Part shown: positions 1 through 7,944 of the stretch, piece by piece
Layout of the letters: each line of letters begins with the position of its first letter
How positions within the stretch are numbered: position 1 is the stretch's first letter
DNA from: Thermus oshimai DSM 12092
GTDB taxonomy: Bacteria > Deinococcota > Deinococci > Deinococcales > Thermaceae
DNA length: 43,503 nucleotides
Direction: 5' to 3'
NCBI RefSeq assembly: GCF_000373145.1
Contig: NZ_KB890604.1
Coordinates: 2,501 to 46,003 of the forward strand
Notes under the pieces: model-generated
Told to the model about the DNA's origin: nothing
The model's database searches: none
Seen by the model: only the letters and a program-made list of their open reading frames with translations
Translations under genes and position numbers: made by a program

Positions 1-216
1 ATCTACCTGATCCAGACCAAGGGCTTCGTGCCGGGCCGGGCCAGGCTGCGGATTAACCCCACCCCCACGGGCTACGCCCTGGAGGGGACGCTCTTTGGGG
101 AGCCCTTTCGGCCGGAAATGGGCTTCCAGGGGGAGGTGAAAAGCGCCACCTTCCACGGCCTGAAGGTGGCGGAGGAGGGGGGAAGGTGGCGGGCGCGGGT
201 GATCCTAGACGTATAA
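1..216 (+). CDS. C-terminal part of unknown protein (5' truncated)
   Basis: The frame is open from base 1 to a TAA at 214-216, so this is the last 71 residues of a gene that begins before the window. The first in-frame ATG/GTG/TTG is a GTG at 28, but the frame continues upstream and the codons are strongly G/C-ending, so I treat it as truncated. The visible part alternates hydrophobic and charged residues and looks beta-rich (for example RLRINPTPTGYALEG). I do not recognise a family. Its last 12 bases overlap the 3' end of plsX on the other strand. Confidence 0.6.
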   Translation: MYLIQTKGFVPGRARLRINPTPTGYALEGTLFGEPFRPEMGFQGEVKSATFHGLKVAEEGGRWRARVILDV

Positions 217-1185
217 GCGGGAAAGCCTTTCCTTGACCCGCTCAAGAAGCCCCGCTTCCGCCAGGGCCTTGGCCCGGAGGAGGGCGTTTTTCACCGCCTC
301 CTCGTCCGCGGAGCCGTGGCCGATGAGGACCGTGCCCTCCACCCCCAGAAGGGGCATGGCCCCGTACTGGGCGGGGTCCACCTTGGCCCTCACCCGCCTC
401 AGGGCGGGGAGGACCAAAAGGGCCCCAAGCCGGGCCAGGGGGGAGGAGGTGAGGGCCTCCTTGATCCAGGAAAGGAGGACCTTGGCCTCCCCTTCCGCCA
501 GCTTCAGGGCCACGTTCCCCGTGAAGCCGTCGGTGACCACCACCTCCGTGGTGCCCAGGAAGATGTCCCGCCCCTCCACGTTGCCGAAGAAGCGCTCCCC
601 CAAAGCGGCCTTCAGGAGGGGGTAGGCCTCGAGGACCAAGGCGTTCCCCTTCCCCTCCTCCTCCCCGATGGAAAGGAGGCCCACCTTGGGGGCCTCCGCC
701 CCGCTGGCCTCCGCGTAGGCCAGGCCCATGGCCGCGAACTGGAGGAGGAAGGAGGGGCGGCAGTCCGCGTTGGCCCCCCCGTCCAGGAGGAAGGTGCGGC
801 CCCGTTGGCTGGGGAACTCCACCAGGAGGGCCGGCCGCTCCACCCCCTTCACCCGCCCCAGGGTGAAGAGGGCCGCGGCCATGGTGGCCCCGGTGTGGCC
901 CATGGAGACCACCGCCTCTACTTCCTTCCTTTTGAGGAGCTCCATGGCCACGGCGATGGAGCTTTCCCGCCGCCTCCGCACCTCGGTGGCCTGCTCCTCC
1001 ATGCGGATCCAGTCCGGGGCGGGGTGGATGGGGAGGTGGCCCCCCTGGCGCTGGAGTTCCTCTTTCAGCCGGTCCTCCGGCCCCACCAGGACCACCTCCA
1101 CCCCGGATCGGGCCGCCTTCAGGGCCCCGGCCACCGTGACCCTGGGGGCGTGGTCGCCCCCCATGGCGTCCAGGGCGATCCGCAT
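205..1185 (-). CDS. plsX: Phosphate acyltransferase PlsX
   Basis: PlsX converts acyl-ACP and inorganic phosphate to acyl-phosphate, the first step of the PlsX/PlsY route to phosphatidic acid, acting peripherally at the membrane. The 326-residue length fits the family (about 330). The N-terminal signature [14 protein letters not shown] is diagnostic, and later blocks such as VSMGHTGA and LLDGGAN also fit. The ATG at 1185 shares its A with the TGA of the thioredoxin gene upstream (TGATG), so the two are translationally coupled in one transcript. A plsX-fabH order is common in bacteria; no fabH is present here. Confidence 0.95.
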   Translation of the reverse strand: MRIALDAMGGDHAPRVTVAGALKAARSGVEVVLVGPEDRLKEELQRQGGHLPIHPAPDWIRMEEQATEVRRRRESSIAVAMELLKRKEVEAVVSMGHTGATMAAALFTLGRVKGVERPALLVEFPSQRGRTFLLDGGANADCRPSFLLQFAAMGLAYAEASGAEAPKVGLLSIGEEEGKGNALVLEAYPLLKAALGERFFGNVEGRDIFLGTTEVVVTDGFTGNVALKLAEGEAKVLLSWIKEALTSSPLARLGALLVLPALRRVRAKVDPAQYGAMPLLGVEGTVLIGHGSADEEAVKNALLRAKALAEAGLLERVKERLSRLYV

Positions 1186-1517
1186 CAGGCGCTGGGGGGG
1201 AGGTGCTTCTGCAGCTTGGCCTCAAAGTTGCGCTTGGGCTGGGCCCCCACCAGGACCTCCACCGGCTGGCCCCCCTTGAAGAGGATGACCGTGGGGATGC
1301 TCATCACCCGGTAGCGCATGGCCGTCTTGGGGTTCTCGTCCACGTCCAGCTTGGCCACCACCACCCGCCCCTCATACTCCTGGGCCAGCTCCTCCAGGAT
1401 GGGGGCGATCATCCGGCAGGGGGCGCACCACTCGGCCCAAAAGTCCACCAGAACCAAGGGGTTCTGCGCCAAGAGCTGGTCAAACTCCGCGTCCGTAACC
1501 TCCACGGGCTTCGCCAT
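1185..1517 (-). CDS. trxA: Thioredoxin
   Basis: Cytosolic disulfide reductase of 110 residues, the usual single-domain thioredoxin length. The active site is W30-C31-A-P-C34 (WCAPC instead of the commoner WCGPC), followed by the conserved cis-proline in SIPTVILF at about residue 75. The Gly-to-Ala change between the cysteines usually shifts redox potential slightly, and I infer it is still a functional thioredoxin. A Shine-Dalgarno GGGGGAGGT lies directly before the ATG. It is the first gene of a two-gene unit with plsX; a terminator hairpin upstream separates it from the S1-domain gene. Confidence 0.93.
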
Positions 1518-1536
1518 ACCTCCCCCACTTTAGAGC

Positions 1537-1565
1537 AAAACCCCCCGGGGATAAACCCCAGGGGG
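1537..1565 (-). terminator. Rho-independent terminator after the S1-domain gene
   Basis: Reading the minus strand, a 10-pair stem (1556-1565 with 1541-1550, one G-U pair) closes a TTTAT loop and is followed by TTTT (1540-1537). It lies 13 bases after the stop codon of the S1-domain gene and 20 bases before trxA, so it should end the S1 transcript and insulate trxA. Confidence 0.75.
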
Positions 1566-1578
1566 AAGGGGCCTTGGA

Positions 1579-1956
1579 TCAGCGCTTTTTCTTGCCGCCC
1601 TTCTTCCCCTTGCCGCCTCCGAAGCCCCCCGTGCCCCGGAGGAAGCTCTTGAGCTTGTTCTCAAACTCCGGGGCCTGCCGGGGCAGGCGCCGGGGCCTAG
1701 GGGGTGGGGCCCCCTCGGGCGCAGGGGTCAGGTCCTTGATGGACAGGTCCAGCCGCCCCTTGGCGTCCCGGCCCTTGACCATCACCTGGACGATGTCCCC
1801 CTCGTTGAGGAAGTCCCGGACGTTTTTGACGAACTCGTGGGCGATCTGGGAGATGTGCACCAGGCCCTGTTCCCCGCCCGGGAGCTCCACAAAGGCGCCA
1901 AAATCCGTAACCCGCACCACGCGGCCTTCCACGATGCTTCCAGCTTCTAGCTCCAC
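1579..1956 (-). CDS. S1 RNA-binding domain protein
   Basis: A 125-residue protein with one S1 (OB-fold) domain at about residues 4-72. The conserved pieces are G-x-V-x-VTDFGAFVELPGGEQGLVHIS, followed by GDIVQVMVKGRD and GRLDLSIKDL. The C-terminal 50 residues are Pro/Arg/Lys-rich and end in a basic GGK/KKR tail likely to bind RNA. It resembles the small S1 proteins of the YugI/general-stress-protein-13 type, whose exact role is not settled; ribosome or RNA association is the general inference. The start is a GTG preceded by GGAGAAGG. A TATAGT -10-like element at 1994-1999 lies about 38 bases upstream, so this gene appears to have its own promoter and a conventional leader. Confidence 0.85.
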   Translation of the reverse strand: MELEAGSIVEGRVVRVTDFGAFVELPGGEQGLVHISQIAHEFVKNVRDFLNEGDIVQVMVKGRDAKGRLDLSIKDLTPAPEGAPPPRPRRLPRQAPEFENKLKSFLRGTGGFGGGKGKKGGKKKR

Positions 1957-1995
1957 TGTCCTTCTCCTCGCGCGAGCACGCCCGCGGTAGCCCCA

Positions 1996-2475
1996 CTATA
2001 GCACAAGAGGGCGCACCCCCTTCCCCTCCACCCTCTTCAGGAGGTCGGCCACCCGCTGGCCCAGCCGGGGGTGGACCAGGTCGGGGGCCAGGTCCGCGAG
2101 GGGCACCAGGACGAAGGCCCGCTCCTGGAGGCGGGGGTGGGGGAGGGTAAGGCCCTCCTCCTCCAGGACCAGGTCCCCGTAGAGGAGGAGGTCCAGGTCT
2201 ATGGTCCTGGGGCCTAGGGGCTCGGTCCGGACCCGGCCCAGGGCCTGTTCGATGTCCAGGAGATGCTGGAGGAGGGCCTTGGGGGGGAGGGCGGTCTCCA
2301 CCTCCGCCACCAGGTTGAGGTAGAGGGGCTGGGGGGGGCCTACGGGGTCGGTCTCGTAGACGGGGGAGAGGCGGAGGAGGTGGGTCTTGGGCAGGCGGGA
2401 GAGGGCGGAAAGGGCCAGGAGGAGGTAGCCGGTGCGGTCCCCCAGGTTGCTCCCCAAGGCGATGTAGGCGCGCAC
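1996..2475 (-). CDS. folK: 2-amino-4-hydroxy-6-hydroxymethyldihydropteridine pyrophosphokinase (HPPK)
   Basis: HPPK transfers pyrophosphate from ATP to 6-hydroxymethyl-dihydropterin in folate synthesis. The protein starts at a GTG at 2475 giving RAYIALGSNLGDR, the family N-terminus; 159 residues matches the usual size. The HPPK signature GPRTIDLDLLLYGD supplies the two metal-binding aspartates. A longer in-frame reading that begins inside mutM is rejected because its first 50 residues are out-of-frame mutM sequence. It is the last gene of the phhB-to-folK run, 10 bases after mutM. Confidence 0.92.
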   Translation of the reverse strand: MRAYIALGSNLGDRTGYLLLALSALSRLPKTHLLRLSPVYETDPVGPPQPLYLNLVAEVETALPPKALLQHLLDIEQALGRVRTEPLGPRTIDLDLLLYGDLVLEEEGLTLPHPRLQERAFVLVPLADLAPDLVHPRLGQRVADLLKRVEGKGVRPLVL

Positions 2476-2485
2476 GCCCTCCAGT

Positions 2486-3277
2486 CTACGCCTGGCAGCG
2501 GGGGCAGAAGTGGGTGCCCCGCCCGGCCACCCGGAGGCGGAGGATGGGGCCGCCGCAGCGGGGGCAGGGGAGGCCCTTCCGCCCGTAGACCGCGTGCCGG
2601 GCCTGGAAGCCCCCGGGGACGCCATCCGGCTGCTGGTAGGTCTTGTCGGAAAGGGTGCTCCCCCCTAGGGCCACCGCCTCTTCCAGGACGCTCCTCAGGG
2701 CCTGGTGCAGGCGGAAGGCCTCCGCCTCCGAGAGGCTTTGCCCCGGGCGCAAGGGGTTTAGCCCCGCGCGGAAAAGGGCCTCGTCCGCGTAGATGTTCCC
2801 CACCCCCGCGGCTAGGCGCTGCTCCAGGAAGAGGGCCTTGAGGGGCTTCCGGCTCCCCTTAAGGGCCTTGTAGAAGGGCGGAAAGGGGAAGGCCCCCAGG
2901 GGCTCGGGGCCCAGGCGGGCGAGGAGGGGGATTTCCCCGTACGCCCCCCGCTCCACCACCCAGATGCGCCCGAAGCGCCGGGGGTCGTGGAAGAAGAGGT
3001 GCCCGTCCTCCAGGACGAACTCCACCCGGGCGTGGGGGGTCTTCTCCTTGCGGAAGCCCCCGGTCATGCCCAGGTGGACCACCATCTCCTTCCCCTCCGT
3101 GAGGGCGAAGAGGAGGAACTTCCCCCGGCGCTCCAAGTCCAACACCCTTTTCCCTTCCGCTTCTCCTGTGTTCCGGTAGCGTAAGGGGTCTTGGTGGAGG
3201 ATCTTGAGGAGGGCCTTTCCCCGGAGGAGGGGAAGGAGCTTTCTGCGGGTGGTCTCCACCTCGGGGAGCTCAGGCAT
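2486..3277 (-). CDS. mutM: Formamidopyrimidine-DNA glycosylase (Fpg/MutM)
   Basis: Bifunctional DNA glycosylase/AP lyase that removes 8-oxoguanine and formamidopyrimidines. The 263-residue protein begins MPELPEVE: Pro2 is the nucleophile after Met removal and Glu3 is catalytic. The helix-two-turn-helix region contains VGNIYADEALF. The C-terminal zinc finger is complete (C238-x2-C241-x16-C258-x2-C261). It overlaps the upstream DCC-family gene by 8 bases and is followed closely by folK, so it belongs to one transcript. Confidence 0.96.
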   Translation of the reverse strand: MPELPEVETTRRKLLPLLRGKALLKILHQDPLRYRNTGEAEGKRVLDLERRGKFLLFALTEGKEMVVHLGMTGGFRKEKTPHARVEFVLEDGHLFFHDPRRFGRIWVVERGAYGEIPLLARLGPEPLGAFPFPPFYKALKGSRKPLKALFLEQRLAAGVGNIYADEALFRAGLNPLRPGQSLSEAEAFRLHQALRSVLEEAVALGGSTLSDKTYQQPDGVPGGFQARHAVYGRKGLPCPRCGGPILRLRVAGRGTHFCPRCQA

Positions 3278-3584
3278 CCCGGGGCCTCCTGCGGGCGAGC
3301 GTGCGGTAAAGCCAGGGGCCCACCCCCAAGGCCCCTCCGAGCCAGAGGAGGGGGTAGAGGGGCCTTAGGGGGGGAAGGGCGCGGGCCAGGGCCAGGAGGG
3401 CCCCGTAGCCCCGGTGGACCCTTTCCCCCTCAAAGACGTGGAGGGCCTCGAGGAGGGCGGACCTGTCCCCTTCGGGGGCGCTGCCCACGGGGAGGAGGAC
3501 GAGCCTCCCCTCCCGGTCCAGCCGCTTAAGGGCCTTCCCGAAGGCCCGGCAGTAGGGGCACCCTTCGTCTAGGTAGGCCTTCAC
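3270..3584 (-). CDS. DCC-family (DUF393-like) thiol protein
   Basis: A 104-residue protein with an N-terminal DEGCPYC motif (Cys9, Cys12) of the kind seen in DUF393/DCC proteins, which are predicted thioredoxin-like thiol oxidoreductases. A hydrophobic C-terminal segment (about residues 65-93, rich in Leu/Pro/Gly) may lie in the membrane. The conserved second half is reduced, so function is inferred only from the CxxC motif. The start codon overlaps the stop of the thioesterase gene by 4 bases; its 3' end overlaps mutM by 8. Confidence 0.7.
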   Translation of the reverse strand: MKAYLDEGCPYCRAFGKALKRLDREGRLVLLPVGSAPEGDRSALLEALHVFEGERVHRGYGALLALARALPPLRPLYPLLWLGGALGVGPWLYRTLARRRPRDA

Positions 3585-3946
3585 GGCGCGTCCACCGGGA
3601 CGGGCTCCCCCTTCTCGTTCACCGCCACGTAGGTGAGCTCCCCCTTGGTGGCGAGAACCCGCCCGTTTTCCTTGCCGAAGCGCTCCTTGTACACCTCCAC
3701 CTCCACGGTGAGGGAGGTCCGGCCCACCCGCACCACCCGGGCCACCACCTCCAGGAGGTCCCCGGTGCGGATGGGCACCTTGAACTCCACACCCCCCACG
3801 GCCACGGTGACCACGGGCTTCTTGGCCCGCCGGGCCGCGGCGTAGGAGCCCACCTTGTCCATAAGGCCCAGGACGAACCCGCCAAAGGCCGCCCCTAGGG
3901 GGTTGGTGTGCTCGGGGAAGACGAGCTCGAGGGTGCGCGCCTCCAT
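3581..3946 (-). CDS. Acyl-CoA thioesterase, hotdog fold
   Basis: A hotdog-fold thioesterase of the cytosolic acyl-CoA hydrolase type. FPEHTNPLGAAFGG is the conserved loop and helix start, and VEFKVPIRTGDLLEV and RTSLTVEVEVY match later strands of the fold. I chose the ATG at 3946 (121 residues, MEARTLELVF) because it follows the phhB stop and a purine-rich TAAGGGGG. An ATG 30 bases upstream would lie inside phhB and lacks a ribosome site, but cannot be excluded. It sits second in the phhB-to-folK run; the neighbours do not reveal the natural acyl substrate. Confidence 0.85.
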   Translation of the reverse strand: MEARTLELVFPEHTNPLGAAFGGFVLGLMDKVGSYAAARRAKKPVVTVAVGGVEFKVPIRTGDLLEVVARVVRVGRTSLTVEVEVYKERFGKENGRVLATKGELTYVAVNEKGEPVPVDAP

Positions 3947-3956
3947 CCCCCTTAGC

Positions 3957-4199
3957 CTAAGGGACGTAGAGGCCATCCGTCAGCCGGGCCATCTCCCGGT
4001 CCCTCTCCGTGACCCCCCCCTTGGTGTGGGTCCACCACTCCACCGTCACCCGCCCCCACTCCACGGTGAGGCGGGGGTGGTGCCCCTTCTCCTCCGCCAG
4101 GGCCCCCACCCGGTCCGCGAAGGCCAGGGCCTCCCGGAAGTCCCGAAAGCGGAACTCCTTGTAGAGGCGCTCGGGGTTCTCCAGCACCTGCCAGTCCAT
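3957..4199 (-). CDS. phhB: Pterin-4a-carbinolamine dehydratase
   Basis: An 80-residue PCD/DCoH-type protein that dehydrates 4a-hydroxytetrahydropterins in pterin recycling. The family motif is clear: EKGHHPRLTVEWGRVTVEWWTH (shown only as landmarks HHP and the following Trp), then GGVTERD. I took the ATG at 4199, preceded by CAGGG; a TTG at 4217 would add six residues. No aromatic amino acid hydroxylase is present here. Its place in one run with folK links two pterin enzymes. A hairpin terminator behind tRNA-fMet lies just upstream. Confidence 0.88.
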   Translation of the reverse strand: MDWQVLENPERLYKEFRFRDFREALAFADRVGALAEEKGHHPRLTVEWGRVTVEWWTHTKGGVTERDREMARLTDGLYVP

Positions 4200-4215
4200 G
4201 CCCTGAGCGTAGGGC

Positions 4216-4243
4216 AAAACCCCCGGGCCTTTTGTGCCCGGGG
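4216..4243 (-). terminator. Terminator of tRNA-fMet transcript
   Basis: On the minus strand, CCCCGGGC (4243-4236) pairs with GCCCGGGG (4228-4221) around a 7-base loop and is followed by GTTTT (4220-4216). It begins 8 bases after the encoded CCA end of tRNA-fMet and precedes phhB, so phhB probably depends on read-through or on a start inside this region. Confidence 0.75.
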
Positions 4244-4250
4244 ACGGGTT

Positions 4251-4327
<77 letters not shown>

Positions 4328-4339
4328 TCGCCAACCTTT

Positions 4340-4368
4340 AGTATGGCGGGCCTAGGGGGGTTTGTCAA
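4340..4368 (-). promoter_or_regulatory. Promoter of tRNA-fMet
   Basis: On the minus strand a perfect -35 TTGACA (4368-4363) and a -10 CATACT (4345-4340) are separated by 17 bases. The start point would lie about 6 bases before the mature tRNA 5' end, leaving a very short leader for RNase P. The -35 overlaps the -35 of the divergent priA promoter. Confidence 0.8.
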
Positions 4369-4390
4369 GGGTGGGGGGTTTGGGTATCTT
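4362..4390 (+). promoter_or_regulatory. Leaderless promoter of priA
   Basis: TTGTCA (4362-4367), a 17-base spacer and TATCTT (4385-4390) are followed by exactly 6 bases and then the priA ATG. Transcription should start at or next to the ATG, giving a leaderless mRNA. Five of its six -35 bases are also the -35 of the tRNA-fMet promoter on the other strand. Confidence 0.75.
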
Positions 4391-4396
4391 GGCCCC

Positions 4397-6520
4397 ATGC
4401 GGCTTTTAGAGGTGGCCCTGCCCCTTCCCCTGGAGGCCCTCACCTACCTCCCCCCCTTGGGGAGGGAGGAGGAAGAGGCCCTGGGCCGGCGGGTGGCCGT
4501 GCCCTGGCGGGGGGAGGTGCGGGTTGGGGTGGTGGTGGGGGAAGGGGAGGGGCGGCCCGCCCTCCACCTCCGCCACGCCCTGGCCTACCTGGACGAACGC
4601 CCCCTCCTCCGGGAGGAGGAGATCGCCTTCCTGAAGGCCGCGGCCCACCACCTCTTCGCGCCCCTGGGCCAGGTGCTTGCGGACTTCCTCCCCCCCATGC
4701 CCGAGCTCGTCCACCGGGTGCGCCTCTTCCCGCGGGCGGACCCTGGGCTTCTTCCCCCTGGGCTTTCCGCCCTAAGGGACTGGCAGGAGGCCAAGGGCTT
4801 TGACCCCAAGCTTTTGGACCTCTTACGGGAAGCCGGGGTTCTGGAGGAGGAGGTTTCCTTTAGGCCGCAAAAGAGGGTCCTCCGCCTCCTGAAGGAGCCC
4901 GAGGAGGGGCTGGAGGAAGCCCCTAGGCGGGTCTTGGAGGCCCTCAAGGCCCTGGGGGAGGCGGAAAGCCAGGCCGCCCTGGCCCGGGCCGCGGGGGTGG
5001 GGGTAGGGGTGGTGAAGCGGCTTTTGGAAAAGGGGTACATCGGCCTCCTCCCCCCCGAGCCCCCAAGGGGGCGGGGCCCGGCGCTTGAGCCCCTCTTCCT
5101 CCCCGAGCGGCCCGAGCGGGTGAACGGGGGGCGGCTTCGGGAGAGGATGCGCGTCCTCAAGGGCCTCCTGGAGGAGGGGGACCACCTCGTCCTCTTCCCC
5201 GAGGTGGGGCTTCTGGAGCGCTTCCTGGAGGGCTTCCCCGAGGCCAGGCCCTACCACGGGGGGCTTCCCTCCTGGGCCCGGGAGGCCCTCTTCCAGAGGC
5301 CAGGGGGCACGGTCTTCGCCACCTACGGGGGGCTTCTCCTTCCCTACACCCCCCAGGGGATCGTGGTGGTGGAGGAGGGGAGCGAAAGCTACAAGCTCCC
5401 CTCGGGCACCCGGGCCTTCATCCCTCCCCTGGCGGAGCTCAGGGCCCGGCTTTTGGGGATCCCCCTCACCTACCTCTCCCTGGTGCCCGCGGTGGAGGTC
5501 CTGGAGAGGAAGCCCCTCCGCCTCCCCGTGCCCAAGCCCCGCCTCCTCACCCTCTCCCTTAAGGAGGAGCGGGGCTGGCCCTTCACGGGCAGGGCCCTGG
5601 CCCTCCTCAAGCAGGTGGAGGAAAGGGGCCGCCAGGCGGTGGTCCTGGCCTCGAGGCGGGGCTTTAGCGCCCTCCTCCTCTGCCCGGACTGCGGCTACAA
5701 GCCCACCTGCCCGGACTGCGCCCTCCCCTTGCGCTTCCACCAAAGCCCCCCCACCCTCCTCTGCCACCAGTGCGGCCACAAGGAGGCCCCGCCCCCCCTT
5801 TGCCCCCGGTGCGGCTCCCCCCTCTTAGAGCCCCGGGGCCCGGGGGTGGACTGGCTTGTAAGGGAGCTTAAGGAGCGGCTTACCCTCCCCGTGTACCGCT
5901 TCGCCAAGGACGGGAAGGACGACCTCACCCCCCTCCTCCGGGGGGAGCCTGGGGTGGTGGTGGGGACCACGGCCCTCCTAAGGGGCCCGGTGCTCCCCGG
6001 GCTTGCCCTGGTCCTCCTCCCCTACGCGGACGGCTTCCTCATGGACTCGGACTTCCGGGCCGCGGAGCGCTACCACCGCCTCCTTTGGGCCCTCACGGAG
6101 CTCAGGCCCGGCCACCGGCCCCTCCTCGTCCTCCAGACCTTCCACCCCGACCACCCCGTCCACCGGGCCCTGGAGGAGGGGGAGGTGGAGGCTTTCCTGT
6201 GGGAGGAGAAGGCCCTCAGGGAGGCCCTGGACTACCCTCCTAAGGTGCGCATGGTGAAGCTGGAGGTGGCCCACCGCAAGGAGGAGAGGGCCCTGGCCCT
6301 GGCCCTGGAGCTCCTGGAGGCCTTAAGGAAGGCAGCGGGGGAGGAGGAGGTCCTGGGCCCCGCCCCCGCCCCCGTGCCCAAGCTCAAGGGGCACTACCTT
6401 TACCACCTCCTCCTGAAGGGGAGCACGGAAAGGCTCCACGAGCTCCTTGCCCACCTGGACCGCCGGAAGTTCAAGCTGGACCCGGACCCCTTCCGCTTCG
6501 TGGGCCTTTTGGAGGACTGA
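4397..6520 (+). CDS. priA: Primosomal protein N' (PriA), helicase motifs degenerate
   Basis: PriA restarts replication forks by recognising branched DNA and loading the replicative helicase through DnaB partners. The 707-residue protein keeps the N-terminal DNA-binding region and the zinc-binding module (eight Cys in four CxxC-like pairs, from LLLCPDCGY to LCPRCGS). It also keeps the C-terminal QTFHPDHP block and the ALDYPP region.

The helicase core is degenerate. I find no Walker A GxTGSGKT where it should precede VLFPEVGLLERF. The DEEH box reads VEEG, and the QVAGRAGR motif is replaced by ALTELRPGH. Deinococcus radiodurans PriA is reported as a similar pseudohelicase. Start ATG 4397 follows a leaderless promoter. 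Confidence 0.92.
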   Translation: MRLLEVALPLPLEALTYLPPLGREEEEALGRRVAVPWRGEVRVGVVVGEGEGRPALHLRHALAYLDERPLLREEEIAFLKAAAHHLFAPLGQVLADFLPPMPELVHRVRLFPRADPGLLPPGLSALRDWQEAKGFDPKLLDLLREAGVLEEEVSFRPQKRVLRLLKEPEEGLEEAPRRVLEALKALGEAESQAALARAAGVGVGVVKRLLEKGYIGLLPPEPPRGRGPALEPLFLPERPERVNGGRLRERMRVLKGLLEEGDHLVLFPEVGLLERFLEGFPEARPYHGGLPSWAREALFQRPGGTVFATYGGLLLPYTPQGIVVVEEGSESYKLPSGTRAFIPPLAELRARLLGIPLTYLSLVPAVEVLERKPLRLPVPKPRLLTLSLKEERGWPFTGRALALLKQVEERGRQAVVLASRRGFSALLLCPDCGYKPTCPDCALPLRFHQSPPTLLCHQCGHKEAPPPLCPRCGSPLLEPRGPGVDWLVRELKERLTLPVYRFAKDGKDDLTPLLRGEPGVVVGTTALLRGPVLPGLALVLLPYADGFLMDSDFRAAERYHRLLWALTELRPGHRPLLVLQTFHPDHPVHRALEEGEVEAFLWEEKALREALDYPPKVRMVKLEVAHRKEERALALALELLEALRKAAGEEEVLGPAPAPVPKLKGHYLYHLLLKGSTERLHELLAHLDRRKFKLDPDPFRFVGLLED

Positions 6521-6533
6521 TATCCTTTTGGCC

Positions 6534-7619
6534 ATGGAACCCCCCTACCGGGCCTGGCTGGAGGTGGACCTGGGGGCCCTTTGGGCCAACTACGCCCTCC
6601 TTTCGGCCCGGGCCAAGGGGGAGGTCATCCCCGTGCTCAAGGCGGAGGCCTACGGCCACGGGGCCCTCCCCCTAGCCCGCTTCCTCCTGGGGCGGGGGGT
6701 TAGGCGGGTGGCGGTGGCCACCCTGGGCGAGGCCCGGGCCTTAAGGCGGGGGGGCGTGGGGGGGGAGGTCCTCCTCCTCGGAAGCCTCCACCCCCTCGAG
6801 GCCGAGGAGGCCCTAGCCCTGGGCCTCGTCCCTACGCTTTCCACCCTCGAGGCCGCCCGGGCCCTGGCCCAAAGGGCCCGGGCCCTCGGCCTCACCCCCA
6901 GGGCCCACCTCAAGGTGGACACCGGCATGAACCGGGTGGGCTTCCCCTGGCGGGAGGCCCTGGCCGCCCTACGGGCGGTAGAGGCCCTGGGGGTTAGGGT
7001 GGAAGGGGTTTATAGCCACCTGGCCACCGCGGGGGAGGACCCCTCCTTCGTGGAGGTGCAAAGGGCCCGTTTTCTGGAGGTGCAAAGGGCCCTTGGCCCC
7101 GGCTACCTCTACCACCTGGAGAACTCCCATGGCCTCCTCCTCCACGGGGGGGAGAACGCGCGGGTGGGGCTTGCCCTCTACGGGCTCATCCCCGGCTTTG
7201 GCCTTAGGCCCGTCCTCCGCCTCCTGGCCCGCCCCACCCTGGTGAAGCGCCTGGAAAGGGGGGCGCGGGTGGGGTATGGGGGGGAGTACGTGGCCCGGGG
7301 GGGGGAGTGGCTCGCCACCCTGCCCGTGGGCTACGCGGATGGCCTCCCCCGGGGGGCGGTGCGGGGGGTGAAGGGGCCGGACGGAAGCCTCCTCCCCGTG
7401 GCCGGGCGCATCTCCATGGACCAGACCACGGTGCTCCTCCCCGCTCCCGTGGACCTGGGGGCGGTCTTTGAGGTGGTCGGCCCCGACTTCGGCCCCACGG
7501 GGCTTTGCGCCCTGGCGGAGGCCCGGGGGACCATCCCCTACGAGGTGGCCGTCCACCTCTCCCGCCGCCTGCCCCGGCTCTACCTCCTGGAGGGGAGGGT
7601 GGTGGAGCGGGTAGAGTGA
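6534..7619 (+). CDS. alr: Alanine racemase
   Basis: PLP enzyme that interconverts L- and D-alanine for peptidoglycan. The 361-residue protein has the PLP lysine in [10 protein letters not shown] (Lys36), the catalytic tyrosine region VGYGGEY, and the substrate site block GRISMDQT. It follows priA by 13 bases. TATCCT at 6521-6526, 7 bases before the ATG, could give a leaderless transcript of its own; no good -35 accompanies it, so co-transcription with priA is equally possible. Confidence 0.95.
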
Positions 7620-7623
7620 GGGG

Positions 7624-7944
7624 GTGCAGGCCGTCCGCCTCTTCCAGGGCTACCTCTGGCACCCCAGGGAGGCCCCTTTAGACCCCAAGGCCCTCCTGCC
7701 CGAGGAGGTGGAGGGGGCGAGGCTTCTTCTGGACGAGGTCCCGCCCCCTGTGCCTTTCTTTGAGGACGGGACCCCCACGGCGGGCCAGCGCTTTTACCAG
7801 CTCACCCTTCTTGCCCTATCGGAAGCGCCGCCGGAGGCCCTGAAGCCCCTGGCCGAGCGGGTGGCGGAGGTCCTAAAGCCCCTTTTGGAAGGCCTTCCCC
7901 AGGGGGTGGGGTGGCTCCTTCTGGAGGACCTGAGGCCCCTTTAG
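7624..7944 (+). CDS. Conserved small protein of unknown function
   Basis: A 106-residue soluble-looking protein starting at a GTG only 4 bases after alr, so it should be co-transcribed with it. Visible features are an acidic, Leu/Pro-rich composition, the phrase PFFEDGTPTAGQRFYQLTLL near the middle and GVGWLLLEDLRPL at the end. I recognise no motif and assign no function. Codon use matches the neighbours. Its last 4 bases overlap the convergent membrane protein gene. Confidence 0.7.
   Translation: MQAVRLFQGYLWHPREAPLDPKALLPEEVEGARLLLDEVPPPVPFFEDGTPTAGQRFYQLTLLALSEAPPEALKPLAERVAEVLKPLLEGLPQGVGWLLLEDLRPL

Noticed and set aside
242-1225. Long open frames in the other phases over plsX and elsewhere
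   Set aside because: High G+C creates long stop-free shadow frames. Their products are Pro/Arg/Gly-rich with no family match, and a confident gene occupies the other phase.
1996-2625. folK starting 150 bases further upstream
   Set aside because: The extra 50 residues are out-of-phase mutM sequence; HPPK begins at RAYIALGSN after GTG 2475.
3581-3976. Thioesterase start at 3976
   Set aside because: It lies inside phhB without a ribosome site; ATG 3946 has TAAGGGGG just before it. Uncertainty remains.
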